This document shows positions 21,642 to 33,059 of a DNA stretch of 64,000 bases, in pieces. The DNA comes from Lolium rigidum (Eukaryota > Streptophyta > Magnoliopsida > Poales > Poaceae). Below the pieces are notes generated by a model. It was not told where the DNA came from. It saw nothing but the letters and a program-made list of their open reading frames with translations, and did no database searches. Where the stretch lies: assembly GCF_022539505.1 (NCBI RefSeq), contig NC_061513.1, positions 346,657,617 to 346,721,616 of the forward strand, given 5' to 3'. Made by a program: the position numbers and the translations under genes. The number at the start of each line of letters is the position of its first letter. Position 1 is the first letter of the stretch.

Positions 21642-22741
21642 TAGTTCAAAACTTCAGATAAATGTTCGTCTCCGAAGAAAAGAAAAATCATCAATCCAAG
21701 GACGAGGAACAGGACGCACAAGCTCAAAACAAGATCAGGGACATGAATAAATTGATCAAACCGTGACAAATGGTACTGTCACAATGAATAAAATATCGCC
21801 AACGGCCTGGGGAAGTAAGACTCAGCCAGTGATAGTTTTCTAGATAATCTATATTTTCTGCAATGCCCCACCCCTCATGTATCTGTTTTAACCACTCGGA
21901 CATGCCCTCAACACCGTACCCATACTTAAGATAAATTGTTATCGAAGAAGCCACATCGTTCTCCCTGTTGTGAGACAGCTCAGAATTCCTGATACGGCTT
22001 GGCGAACATGAAGATGTCGATGCACAAGGGCAGATTCTCATCAAGCAGCCAGGAGACGGTTCATCTGATGTTCCAATGCCCTTCAGGATTTGCAAGAATT
22101 TCCGCACACTAGTGTGACACGGCACCGTAAAACAAATTCGGTGCCAGACCTAGCCGCCCCTCTGGCGATCTAGGGTTTATGCTCTGACCGTCATCTCTCC
22201 GGCGGGGATTCTTCTCGTTCTCGATCGGGGCTCGTCTCCGGGGTCGACTCCGTCTCCACTTCCTGGTTCTCGCAACTCGGCCCCTCCATAAAAAGGCTGG
22301 TCGCGGGGATTCGTAAAGACGAGTTTATGTGTTAATTTTGTCAGTGGTATAGGACATTTCCTCAATAATCTCGCACGAGTTTGACCTAGAAGTTGCAGCA
22401 ATAATCTGCATTACTGTGTTAGGAAAAACATACTGTATTTCTTTATAGCTAAATCGCCATGGGGAGGAGTATACTCGTTGTACCACATTGCGACTGGATA
22501 CTGCAAAGTATCAACTGCATCCTATATATACAACAAAGTATCAACTGTATCTTATATACAGTACAACAGTCACATGCTTAATGTTCGGTCTCTCAACTAA
22601 TAATTATACATTTGGGAGCTTCGAAAGGCAAGCATCACCACATGCCATCTTGTTCATCAGATGTGAAGACCAAAGTCCAGAGCACGGCCGGGCCACCTCT
22701 ATCATGCACAGAAATCAAAGAAACCTGAAAAGACACGGAAT
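21642..22741. other. Region downstream of the DUF1618 gene
   Basis: A 133-codon minus-strand frame at 21724-22125 has no family I recognise and weak composition, so I do not call it. 22140-22300 has a CT-rich patch with GGCGATCTAGGGTTTATG that resembles the leader of a grass retroelement or gene. The segment next to 22742 should be the 3' untranslated region of the DUF1618 gene. Confidence 0.35.
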
Positions 22742-25700
22742 CTATTGCACAGCAGGGTGATGACCTAGCAATTTCAGAACGACTGGCGTCAGTAAGTAAG
22801 CCGAGAGGAGCCAAAATATCATAAGAAAATACGAAGGGTTTTTCGACTGTCTGAGTTGGTGGCCATCTGGAACCGCCGCTTGTTCGACAAGGCAACATGA
22901 CAACTGGTTCCGCTTATTCCCCTCATTGTTATTTTGCTTGGTCCTCTCATTAAACCAACCATAAGACATGTCCGTGGTATGGCCTGGCATCATCTGACCT
23001 GGCTTATGACAAAGTTCAGATTTAGCTCTCCGTCTTTCCTCGTGGCAGGCATCTGCAAGCACCCTCACGGTTGCCGGCACAGTGCGCAGAAAACTGAAAA
23101 GAGATGAGAAAATGTACCATCAGTAAATGATTTTCTTGATAATAATGAAGTAGAGAAAGGTCTTTTCATTTTCTAACCTGTCTAATGCTCCAAGGGCAAC
23201 ACTTATTCTGCTCCTCAGTGCTTCGGTACATGACAATGGGTCACTTGGAGACTTCAGTTGCACGTCAAAATCTTCTAAGGCTCTAGGGAAGAACAGAAAG
23301 TATATTAATCAGATATAAGAGGCTAAGTCGATTCCAAAACGAGTGCATTTGAAAAATGGTTCCTCACGCACGTACCGTGAGCAAATATCGGCAGCTTTTG
23401 AGGTGGTTTCACTTTCACCATAACCAGATGCATCTTTTACCACCTGCATCAAGATTTTTTTTCTCAAGGATTCATTCAGGTGACTTCAGATTTGGAATCA
23501 ATCAATGGCACAATTTGAATATAATAATTGCACGCGCTACGGATGGCTTTCCATTTAGTTTGCACTCTGAAGAGGGGATACAGAATTTCAAGCTTGTGAA
23601 GCAATGATGCATGCATAATTTGAAGAAACGAAAAAGATGAAAGTATATGACGATAAAAAGCATGATGCACTCATAACGTGAAACCATGGACCAAGTCCAT
23701 GAGCCACGAGAATGTAACTTACTTCTTGGATATCTAAAAGCAGAGATGATACTGGCCGAGAGTGGAGTAAAGATCTGCACTCATCGTAAGTTGCCCCCTC
23801 AGATTCCAAGCATTTATCTACAAAGGTATCAGACAGATGTGAATCTTTTTGTCATGACAGTCAATTCAAAACAACTTACTTGCATAACATTTCACTAATT
23901 ACACAATACAAAAAAGGATGAAATTACATGAAAGTTTGAATGATTAACATGACTAGAACAAGCAATTAGAGTAATGCTACACATTAAATTGACAAGACAT
24001 TTCCAGAGAGTGATTGGGAAATTATTCTAGATCGAAACTCTAAGAATTCACTTGGTAAATGTTGGTTGCATATCTATACTTGCAGACAGGGGCGGAGCCA
24101 CACCCCTGGCAACAGGGGCCATGGCCCGGGGTGTGAGGCTGAATTCCCTCCTTTACTTTAGCACCAAGCAGCATATTTAGTACAGTTTGACATTGTTTGC
24201 ACTATTTTGCACTCTTTGGCCCTGGACCTGGTCAGATCCTAGCTCCGCCCTGCTTGCAGATGTATACTGAACCAAAAAAAATAAAAGGCCAGTATAGAAA
24301 TATTTGAACTCGTCACTTACCAAGTTCCATAAACCAGTCTTGAGTCAACATCACTTGCAGAACACAATCCGCCATACTAATACTGTCAAAAAAATCCAAC
24401 AGAAGTAGCAGCAGCAGCAGACAAAATCAGCAAGATGTCATACAAAGCAAACATCAAATACTCGAACAGCTAAAGGCAGCAATATCTGAATTACCTCTTA
24501 AAGTTCTGGGTCACGTCATCCTCTGCAAAAATTGGACCAAAAAGTTACATACAAAAACATCAGAGAAAAATGCATATAACTTCACAAGGGGGCAATTTTT
24601 ATGTGGTAGGACCTCGATCAGAGTCCTCTCGCTACTATTGGATCGAGTCACAAAAAGATCGTGAACCAAAATTTGGGACAAGAACCTAGTTGTCATATAA
24701 GTTGCTCTCTACTCTTCTTTCAACTTTCACCACTGTCTCATAGGCAACATATGCAAGTGCACAACCACAGTTACAGTGGTGAGCTACTTAAGCACTTAGC
24801 TAGCGAAAGATTTGGGCATAGGATAACTCAACAAATATCATGAATGAAATGGCCTAACGATTAACCTTAAACCTCTGTTTAGAGTATCAGAAGTTGTTTC
24901 ACCTTGCATGCTTGTGCCCAACTAAAACATGGCCCTTAAGGCACTTGTTGTTTGTTTATTTTCAACTAGTAGCAGACTTTTTGAGCATGGGATGTAGCAT
25001 CATGCCCGTTTATAGTGCATAATAGGTACGAATAAATAGAAATGCAGTGCCCTAGTTGACTTTGAAGGTTCATAATTAAGAAGCTAAAGGCAATAAACGC
25101 GAAGAGTTCACTGTCAATAGTGCCCATACTGAAACATGCACAGTTAACCAACACACATCGAAGAGTCCCAAATGGAGATTTTTTGTGTAGATTGCATGAG
25201 GATAAAGAAGAGAGAATCACCTGGGATCAGCTCCAGGTACTTAGGGAAGGTACATGGATAGTGCCATGCAGCAAGAGTGTTGTTGCCCTCGATAGAACAC
25301 GGCGCGATTGCTTCCACAGCCATATGTTTCATGTCAACACTGAGGACCCAGGCCTTGACGTCTTCACAGTTCAACTTACACAGCACGTAAAGGAAATCGT
25401 CGTCCTCCTTGGTCAGCGTGGGGGTATAGAAAACCAGTTTCTTGAGTTCTAGTTCTTTGGTCCTGTCATTCCACAGCTCGGGCAATAAATCAGAATAGCT
25501 TGGGTGAACAGAGATGTTGGCAACATGAAGCGACGAGCGCACATGCCAATCGTCCCCATCTACGTCTCTATTCCATACGGTGGCTTTCCAACCTTGATTG
25601 CCCAAGCTCCTGCGACCACGGTCGTCAAACTCGACCTCGACGAACTTGATAAAGTTGCTGCAGCCAGCAGAGACATCACAACAGTATTCCGGGGCAATGT

Positions 25701-26502
25701 AAGGGTATCCTTTGTGATCCATGTTGCAAACCCTTGACGCGGGCAAGGGGATGTACTTGATGCCAGGGCAGTCGCTGAAGACGTCGCGAACAAGAAGAAT
25801 ACCCCAGGAGAGGTCGACAAAGCCCAGGGAGCTTGCTCCGACCTTGATCACCTTGGAGGTGGCATGGCTAGCTTTAGCTAGCAGTTTCTGATCATCTTCT
25901 GACAAGCCCGGCAAGTCGACCTTGCTGCTCCATGCCCGCGTCAGGGACGAGAAGAGGTGTAGGTCGTAGTACCTAGCCTTGTCACGGTGGTTCGATCTCC
26001 TATGCAGGAAGACGACGGCATAGCGCTCGCTGCCACAGGGCAAGAGGGCAGATAGACCGTTTGGTCTGGCGATGTCTGGGTCCGGAACGGGGTGCAGAGA
26101 CGGCTTCCCGGGGCCGGCTCTGTAGACGAAGCGGTGGGTGCATCTCCGGCCAGGGTCTCTGGATGTCCGGCCAGGAAGGGGGGTAAAGTCGACGGAGAAG
26201 AGGACGAGGGCGGCGTCGGCGCAGGTGACGTAGGGCTCTAGGGCGAAGTCCTTGGCGTCGAGGCCGGGGCAGTGGACGGAGAAGTAGGAGACTCCCGGCG
26301 GGTCGACGAGCCAGAAGGAGACCTGGATGGGCTGGCCCTCCGTGGTGCGGCACTCGGCGGTGGTCGCGTTCCGGTGTCCGAAGATGCGCGCCGAGTTGTG
26401 GAGTAAGACCCAGTCTGGTCGGCTGGAGCGCCGTGTGGTGCCGCCGGCGACGCGAGGGTCCATCGGGGCGGAGAAGCGGAAGGAGGCGGGGGGAAGCACC
26501 AT
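22742..26502 (-). CDS. DUF1618-domain protein with C-terminal membrane segment, seven exons
   Basis: Exons in transcript order are 26502-25221, 24522-24495, 24382-24321, 23817-23723, 23443-23376, 23282-23178 and 23093-22742. Every junction has GT/AG borders and the phases agree throughout, giving 1992 nt and 663 aa ending at TAG 22744-22742. Exon 1 carries the DUF1618 core around residues 231-370 (LSWGILLVRDVFSDCPGIKY, IPLP, later GWKATVWNRD and LVFYTPTLT), a domain expanded in grasses with no established biochemical role. The small exons add a hydrophilic tail with KCLESEGATYDECRSLL and TEALRSRISVALGALDR. The last exon ends in a hydrophobic stretch (YFLMIFWLLSAYLL, about residues 635-656), probably a tail anchor. 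A second ATG at 26463 (MDPRVAGG) is an alternative start. A hAT MITE lies in intron 3. Confidence 0.85.
24087..24252. mobile_element. hAT-type MITE in intron 3 of the DUF1618 gene, 166 bp
   Basis: The ends CAGGGGCGGAGCCA and TAGCTCCGCCCTG are inverted repeats with the CAGGG/CCCTG start common in hAT elements. An exact 8-bp duplication, CTTGCAGA, lies on both sides (24079-24086 and 24253-24260). It is clear of the splice borders at 23818 and 24320. Confidence 0.93.
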
Positions 26503-27894
26503 TGGATCTGGCGGCGCAAGCTGGGCAGTGGGGATTTGGGAAGTACGCTACACTGAATCGACAAGTTCTAAACGATGGTGATTGGCGGTGGTACGAGGTG
26601 GCGGAGTGGACTCAGGCAGCGGCAAAGATTTGGGCGTTCGCCGGTGCCGGCGAACGGTGTTGGACACTTTCTTTTCGTTTGGACCGGGGAAGACGGGGGA
26701 AGAGATTTTATTTTGGTTGCCAGGTGCCGACCGATTAGATTCCGAACAGAAAGAGATTTTATTGTGATCCGGGCTCCGTCGGTATGGTTCATGGCCGCTG
26801 ACTCACTGATCCAACGGATGACACCCCACTCCCTCAACCCTCTTTTTTCTGTGAAACACAATACACACATAGACGCTCACATATATACACTGAATCGACA
26901 AGTTCTAAACGATGGTGATTCGCGGTGGTACGAGGCGGCGGAGGGGACTCGGGCAGCAGAGAAGAGGCTCGACTGTTGGTTGTCCGGGGCGAACGTCGGC
27001 GACGGGCTGCGGCCTGCGGGGTGAGGGTTTTCGCTCCTCTTTTCGGGCCTGCGGACGAAATCGCCTCTCGCAGCTTCAGTGGTCTAATTCAAATTTCACT
27101 CGCGGCTGAAGTCGAAAACAACCGAAATTTCACACCAAAGGCATGATTAAAGCGGCAATTCCTATTTGACGCCTCCTTCACCGGTTAGTGTCGATATGCC
27201 CATGTGAATGAGTGGTTGGGCCGAGGCTTGTTAGTAGCGGACGGGGCCATAGACATCAGGGAAGAAGTCGCTGGAGAGCAGGAAGACGCGCCGAAATCAA
27301 CCTCGCCACCGACGGGGACAACGCGGCTGGCACGGCGTCGCCGACTAGGCGAGGGATGGACCTCACCGGAGACGGGGAGGATGCGGCTCGCCGCGGTGTC
27401 GCCAAAGAGGCGAGGAAGAGAACTTAGCGGGCTTAGGGTGGGGTGCAGGTGCGGGGAGCTCGCCGGCGGTAGGATCTTAGGGTTTAGGTGCGGGGTCTAA
27501 GGAGCCGGCTGGAGATGTGTGTGTGTGTGGCAGGGGGTTAGAGGGAGGTCGGGGTGGTGGGTTGTGGTGGAGGAGGGCGGAGCGGCGAGGCAACGCGTCA
27601 GCGGTGCCCGCCGATGGTGCCGGAAGCTGGCAACCTGGCCGACGGTGGCAGCGTGGGGACTGGATCGGAGAAGAAGCGGGAGGAAGGAGAAGAAGATGGG
27701 GCCCATGAGGCGTTGTTGCGTGCGTAGTGGTGCTTGCCGACGCTGAACGCGTCAAATATGAGCCCCCAGTTAAAGCCCTATGTCCATGTACACCTCTTTC
27801 AGAGTTCTTGGGCTAGCTTTGTGCGGGCCAAGAGGATGGATGTGTTTGAGTATATACACAGGAGTTTCACCGTTACTTTTTGAGAAACAATAAT
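26503..27894. other. Upstream region of the DUF1618 gene and GC-rich tract
   Basis: It starts with the promoter side of the DUF1618 gene, including a duplicated segment (26550-26625 and 26887-26962). 26990-27760 is G-rich on the plus strand with a short GT microsatellite near 27515; several overlapping open frames on both strands look compositional and I support none of them. Confidence 0.4.
26550..26962 (+). repeat. Direct duplication upstream of the DUF1618 gene (26550-26625 and 26887-26962)
   Basis: ACACTGAATCGACAAGTTCT, then AAACGATGGTGATT and CGGTGGTACGAGG, occur twice at a 337-bp offset with few changes. The first copy begins 48 bp upstream of the gene's ATG, so the repeat may lie in promoter or leader sequence. 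Confidence 0.85.
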
Positions 27895-28497
27895 CGAATA
27901 AGATTGCATCTTCTTCAACACCGTTGGTCGTAGATGATGAAGAAACCAATATCGATAGTGAGCTTGAAATTGAAGATACAACACCACATCCACTTTCACC
28001 CAAACAACCAAATACAAGATCATATGATGCTCACTTTCTTACACATGATCGGGGGAAAAGATTCCTATTTGAAGTTATGATGTTAATATTCAAGATGATG
28101 TTCGGAGAGGATATATTCTAAAAGGTCCATGCCAACCATATGAGCATGCTTTCCCAACAACAACAAAAGAAGGGTAAAAACCGGAACTTTAGTTTGTTTG
28201 TTTTCAATCTCAACTTTATGGTTCTTGTTCTTGGCTACACAAATGATTTGTCTATATCTTTGCAAAAGAGGATCAAGATATTGTCAATGCAATGAAGCTT
28301 GTTGGATTGGCAAAGGATAAAATTAAGGATATGAGGTCATCAGTTGGATGGGAAATTCGCAAAGGTGACATTCATTTGCAACAAACATGGCATTGAAGTT
28401 CCTTCACCTGAGTCCAATTATGTGGCTCATGGAAGATCACAGCAGTATTATGAAAACCAAACAAATGATGATCATAATAGAAGAGAAGTGTATCTTG
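27895..28497 (+). pseudogene. hAT (ZMYM1/TTF-type) transposase relic
   Basis: Plus-strand fragments in shifting frames match the order of plant MYM-type zinc-finger hAT transposases as I know them: an acidic N-terminal part (VVDDEETNIDSELEIEDTT near 27920), the conserved YILKGPCQPYEHAFP near 28110, then a large internal loss, IVNAMKLVGLAKDKIKDM near 28280, and NKHGIEVPSPESNYVAHGRS leading into DDHNRREVYL at 28375-28495. The catalytic core and the dimerisation domain are missing. The relic is cut at 28497 by a CACTA end. Confidence 0.72.
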
Positions 28498-28813
28498 CAC
28501 TACTAGGAATAGCTTATAGACCCAGAGTTACCGCCAGCACGCCAAATATATTGTACACCGGTGCTATTTACCGCTGACGTACCACTTATTTGGTGCACCG
28601 GTGATACTCTAACTTCGCCAGCATACGTGCATTTTTGTGCGCCATTGATATTGGACGTTCTGCCCAGGTTGATACGCCAGGCTGCACTGTCGGCATCCTA
28701 AAAAAAGTGTGCGCCAATGATATTGGAGGTTCTAGCCTAGGTTGCATTGTCGGCGTCCTAAAAAAGTGTGCGCCAACGACATGAGGACCTCCTTGTACCA
28801 CGTCCCCCGCACC
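28498..28813 (+). mobile_element. Left end of a CACTA element inserted in the hAT relic
   Basis: CACTACTAGGAATAGC begins exactly where the transposase frame breaks, preceded by TTG as the presumptive 3-bp target duplication. Subterminal repeats follow (CGCCAGCA, GTGTGCGCCAA, GATATTGG-GGTTCT twice). The element is cut at 28814 by an LTR, and its right end is not in the window. Confidence 0.68.
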
Positions 28814-29141
28814 TGATGAATGTAAAATGCATACATGAACTTTATAATTTATTGACACATATTTCCATATATTTGCATCTTATATAATATTATTTCCATG
28901 TTTTATATTGTTTTTGGGGATTTTCTAAACAATCCCATCTCCTTGGGTTTTAACTCTCTGGCAGAAAACATCTTATGTTAGTATTTTTGACTTTTCAGAA
29001 GCTACAAGACTTAAAAAGGGCAAGGTTAGAGGCCACGCTTAGGAATTTTCGATACAAACAAAATAAGCTAAAGTGGGAAACAAGAGGAGGTCAATGGGCT
29101 GGGAGATAGGGCCAGTAGCATGCCCTCCCCCTTTGGGCGCG
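28814..29141 (+). mobile_element. LTR 3a, left part
   Basis: TGATGAATGTAAAATGC begins an LTR-like sequence related to LTR 3b, sharing the U3 arrangement around TTTGGGGATTTTC. The 5 bases upstream are GCACC. It is interrupted at 29141 by E1 and E2 and continues at 43390-43806. No second LTR is seen, so it may be a solo LTR or an incomplete element. Confidence 0.5.
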
Positions 29142-30676
29142 TGATACGTCTCCAACGTACCTATAAGTTCTGATGTTCCATGCTTGTTTTATGACAATAT
29201 CTACATGTTTTGCTCACACTTTATAATGTTTTTATGCATTTTCCGGAACTAACCTATTAACGAGATGCCGAAGGGCCAGTTGCTGTTTTCTGTTGTTTTT
29301 GGTTCCAAAAAGGCTGTTCGGGCAATATTCTCGGAATTCGACGAAATCAACGCCCAGAACCTTATTTTTCCCGGAACCTTCCAGAAAGTCAGAGGGGGAC
29401 CAGAGGGGTGCCATGGGGGCCCACACGTGGTGGCGGCGCGGCCTAGGAGGGGGGCGCGCCACCCTAGTGTGAGGAGGCCCCGTGGCCCCTCCGACTCCGA
29501 CTCTTCGCCTATTTAAGCCGTCCTGACCTAAAACATCGATACCGATTGACGAAACTCCGAGAAAGACTCCGGGGCGCCGCCACCATCGCGAAACTCCAAT
29601 TCGGGGGACGAAGTCTCGTTCCGGCACCACTGCCGGGACGGGGAAGTGCCCCGGAAGCCATCTCCATCGACGCCACCGCCTCCATCATGCTCCGTGAGTA
29701 GTTCCCCCATGGACTACGGGTTCTAGGCTGTAGCTAGTTGGTACTCTCTCCCCCATGTACTTCAATACAATGATCTCATGAGCTGCCTTACATGATTGAG
29801 ATTCATCGATGTAATCGGTGTTGTGTTTGTTGGGTTCCGATGGATTGTTACATTATGATTAGTATATCTATAAAGTTTGTGAAGTTATTGTTTTTTGCAA
29901 TCTTGTTGTGTTTAATGCTTGTCACTAGGGCCCGAGTGGCATGATCTTAGATTTAAGCTCTATACTTATTGCTTAGATTGTATCTACAAGTTGTATGCAC
30001 ATGTCTATGTCTGGAACCAAAGGCCCCAAAGTGACAGAAATTGGGACAACTGGAGGGGAAGGCTTAGATATGAGGATCACGTGTTTTCACGGAGTGTTAA
30101 TGCTTTGCTCCGGTGCTCTATTAAAAGGAGTACCTTAATTTCCGGTAGATTCCCTAGAGGCCCGGCTGCCACCGGCTGGTAGGACAAAAGATGTTGTACA
30201 AGTTTCTCATTGCGAGCACGTATGACTATATATGGGAAACATGCCTACATGATTAATAATCTTGATGTTACTGTCTTAATGCTATTTCAATCCTATCAAT
30301 TGCCCAACTGTAATTTGTTCACCCAACACTTGTTATTGGAGAGTTACCACTAGTGTAGATAGGCTGGGAGCCCCGGTCCATCTCTCATCATCATATACTC
30401 GTTCTACATGACATTGGAAGTAGTATCAACTATTTTACGGTGCCATTGCTCTCATATTACTGCTTCTGCTGCTGTATTCTTGTTACTACTTGCTCTCATA
30501 TTACTGCTTGCTTTCACATCACCCACTGTTACTAGTGCTTTTCCAGGTGCAGCTGAATTGACAACTCGGTTGTTAAGGCTTATAAGTATTCTTTACCTCC
30601 CCTTGTGTCGAATCAATAAATTTGGGTTTTACTTCCCTCGAAGACTGTTGCGATCCCCTATACTTGTGGGTTATCA
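29142..30676 (+). repeat. E1 5' LTR
   Basis: TG...CA ends and a TATA-like box TATTTAA at 29510-29516 (in CGCCTATTTAAGCCG). It matches the 3' LTR along its length, with scattered substitutions and small indels. Confidence 0.93.
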
Positions 30677-30687
30677 AGACTGTTTTC

Positions 30688-30705
30688 TGGCGCCGTTGCC
30701 GGGGA
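30688..30705 (+). other. E1 primer-binding site (tRNA-Asp type)
   Basis: TGGCGCCGTTGCCGGGGA lies 11 bases after the LTR end. Confidence 0.85.
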
Positions 30706-30942
30706 GGCATAGCTTTACTCATAAGTTCACCTGGGGAGTACACTCCACCTCTCTCTCTGTTTTATTTTGTTTTGTTTTGCTTAGTTTACTTTTGCCTAGT
30801 TTATTTGTGCTTAGTTTATTTCTGTCTAGTATTATTTTGCTTAGTTTACTTTTGTCTAGTTTCTTTTTGTTTTGTTTTATTTTCCCTATATACCCAAAAA
30901 TCCATAAAAATTTAAAAAACCGAAAAATTAAAAACTGTTGTT

Positions 30943-32353
30943 ATGGGAGAACCCACAACCTATTTGGAGCTTACTGAATTATATAATAATTATAGAGAAT
31001 CAAGAACGGGTAAAGTTATGAGTGTTTGTGATAGAAAAATTGAATACAATTGCTAAAATCTTGCTTAAACGCCATGATATAAGCTGTTGCTCTAAACAGG
31101 ATACTAAACATCTTAAATTTCAATGTGGCTTTAGTGAGGAAGTTTTAATTAAGAACTATAATTGGAATAGCTATATTCATCTTGGGTTCGAAGAGGTAGA
31201 ACAATTTGTCATATTTATGGGAGCCTCTGAGATAGAATCCTTCATTGCTAAAAATTATGAAACTTGTGTTGTTTGTAAGGACCTTAAAGATTATGTCTCT
31301 TCTATCCTTAATTTTTTCATAGAAAGCTACAGTGATAATCCTTATATCATTGATTATAAAGAGAGACTCATTAATGCACAAGAATACACTCACAATTTGC
31401 AGGAACCAGTGGAAGAAGAAATTGATGAACCTGAAAGCTCATTGGATGAAAAAGAGGAGGAAATTGATGAACCTGAAAGCTCATTGGATGAAAAAGAGGA
31501 GGAAATTGATGAACCTGAAAGCTCATTGGATGAAAAAGAAGAGGAGATTGATGAACAAAAGGAGGAAGAATGGATTAGCTACCCATGCCAACCTTCTAAT
31601 GAGAGTAACTCTTTATCTCTTACACTATTTGATTGTCCTCCATGCTTACCAAAGGAGGATGAATGTTATGTTCCTGTGGATTCTCTTGAAATATTCCCTA
31701 TGAGTAAAACTTGTGAGAATAATTATGCTCATGTTATCTATGATAATCCATGCTATTTTGATAAATCTTATGATAATGCTTTGTTTGTGCACGATGTCGA
31801 AATGCATGGTACTAAAGAGTTTTGCTTAGCAAATGTTTATGATAAATCTCTAGATGATGGTCCTATGCTACTTGATAAATTTAATTGTACTACTAATGAA
31901 AATGGGATTGGAAAGGTCTTGACTTTATCTATGAGTCTCATATCTTTTGAGATTGATCAATCATCTTGTTACATTATTGATAAAAGTGGGTTTGAAAGTT
32001 TTAATCCTATTATTTCTGAGCTTGATAAAAATTATGTGTTTGTGAATCATGAAAAGCATGTTGTATGTGATAGTTATGTTGTTGAGTTTGTTCATGAAGC
32101 TACTGAAAATTATTATGAGAGAGGAAAATATGGTTGTAGAAATTTGCATGGTACTAAAACACCTCTCTATATGCTTAAAATTTTGAAGTTACTCTTGTTT
32201 TACCTTCTTATGCTTGTCACTTTGTTCTTCATGAATTTATTTGTGTACAAGACTCCTATGCATAGGAAGTGGGTTAGACTTAAATGTGTTTTGAATTTGC
32301 TTCTTGATGCTCTCTTTTGCTTCAACTCTTATTTCTTGCGAGTGCATCATTAA
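30943..32353 (+). pseudogene. E1 ORF: acidic protein with two C-terminal hydrophobic segments
   Basis: A start at 30943 (MGEPTTYLELTELYNNYRES) is followed by one frameshift near 31058. The main frame then runs to the stop at 32353, 443 codons counted from 31022. The middle has three perfect 14-residue acidic repeats (EEIDEPESSLDEKE, about 31415-31555) plus a partial fourth. The C-terminal 100 residues carry CDSYVVEFVHEATENYY, ERGKYGCRNLHGTKTPLYML, a strong hydrophobic segment (LLLFYLLMLVTLFFMNLF, about residues 390-407) and a second weaker one before FLRVHH. E6 has the same C-terminal domain. It occupies the gag position but shows no capsid or zinc-knuckle features. It could be an env-like or membrane-anchoring protein or a degenerate extra ORF; function is unknown. 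Confidence 0.7.
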
Positions 32354-32973
32354 AATTGCTGAGCCCATCTTAATGGCTATAAAGAAAGCACTTCTTGGGA
32401 GATAACCCATGTCTTTATTTTACTACTGTTTTGTTGTGTCTTGGAAGTTGTTACTACTGTAGAAACCTCTCCTTATCTTTATTTTATTGCAATGTTGTGC
32501 CAAGTGAAGTCTCTAATAGAAGATTGATACTAGATTTGGATTACTGCGCAGAAACAGATTTCTTGCTGTCACGAATCTGGGTATGATTCTCTGTAGGTAA
32601 CTCGGAAAAATCTGCCAATTTACGTGAGTGATCATCGAGATATGTACGCAACTTTCATTAGTTTTGAGTTTTTTTATTTGAGCAACGGAAGTACCACTTA
32701 AAAATTCGTGTTTACTGGCTGTTCTGTTTTGACGGATTCTGTCTCTGTTTTTTGCATTGTCTCTTGTGGACTTTAAGCAAGGCTTTCTAGACGTGGAGAG
32801 CTGTAGCTAATGTTTTATTGAGTTCTTGCAATGTGTCACTACAGGGCTAAAGTGGATTAAAGTTTTTTTTGAGTACTAACCCCTCTAATGAAGTTTATGA
32901 GAAGTTTGGTGTGAAGGAAGTTTTCAAGGGTCAAGAGAGGAGGATGATATATGATCAAGAAGAGTGAAAAGTC

Positions 32974-33059
32974 TAAGCTTGGGGATGCCCCCGTGGTTCA
33001 TCCCTGCATATTTCAAGAAGACTCAAGCTTCTAAGCTTGGGGATGCCCAAGGCATCCCC
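32974..33059 (+). promoter_or_regulatory. Polypurine-tract-like motifs and perfect hairpin in the E1 3' region
   Basis: TAAGCTTGGGGATGC, the same 15 bases as the true polypurine tract at 34801-34815, also occurs at 32974-32988 and 33032-33046. The second internal copy opens a perfect hairpin at 33039-33059 with 9-bp arms (GGGGATGCC / GGCATCCCC) and a CAA loop. The arrangement is conserved in E2, E5 and E6. Confidence 0.75.

Noticed and set aside
21724..22125. 133-codon minus-strand frame
   Set aside because: No recognisable domain or flanking splice signals that join it to the DUF1618 gene, whose stop lies upstream at 22742.
30408..30977. 189-codon plus-strand frame crossing the E1 LTR/PBS border
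   Set aside because: It runs through the LTR end, the PBS and a TTTTG-rich leader; hydrophobic content comes from T-rich sequence.
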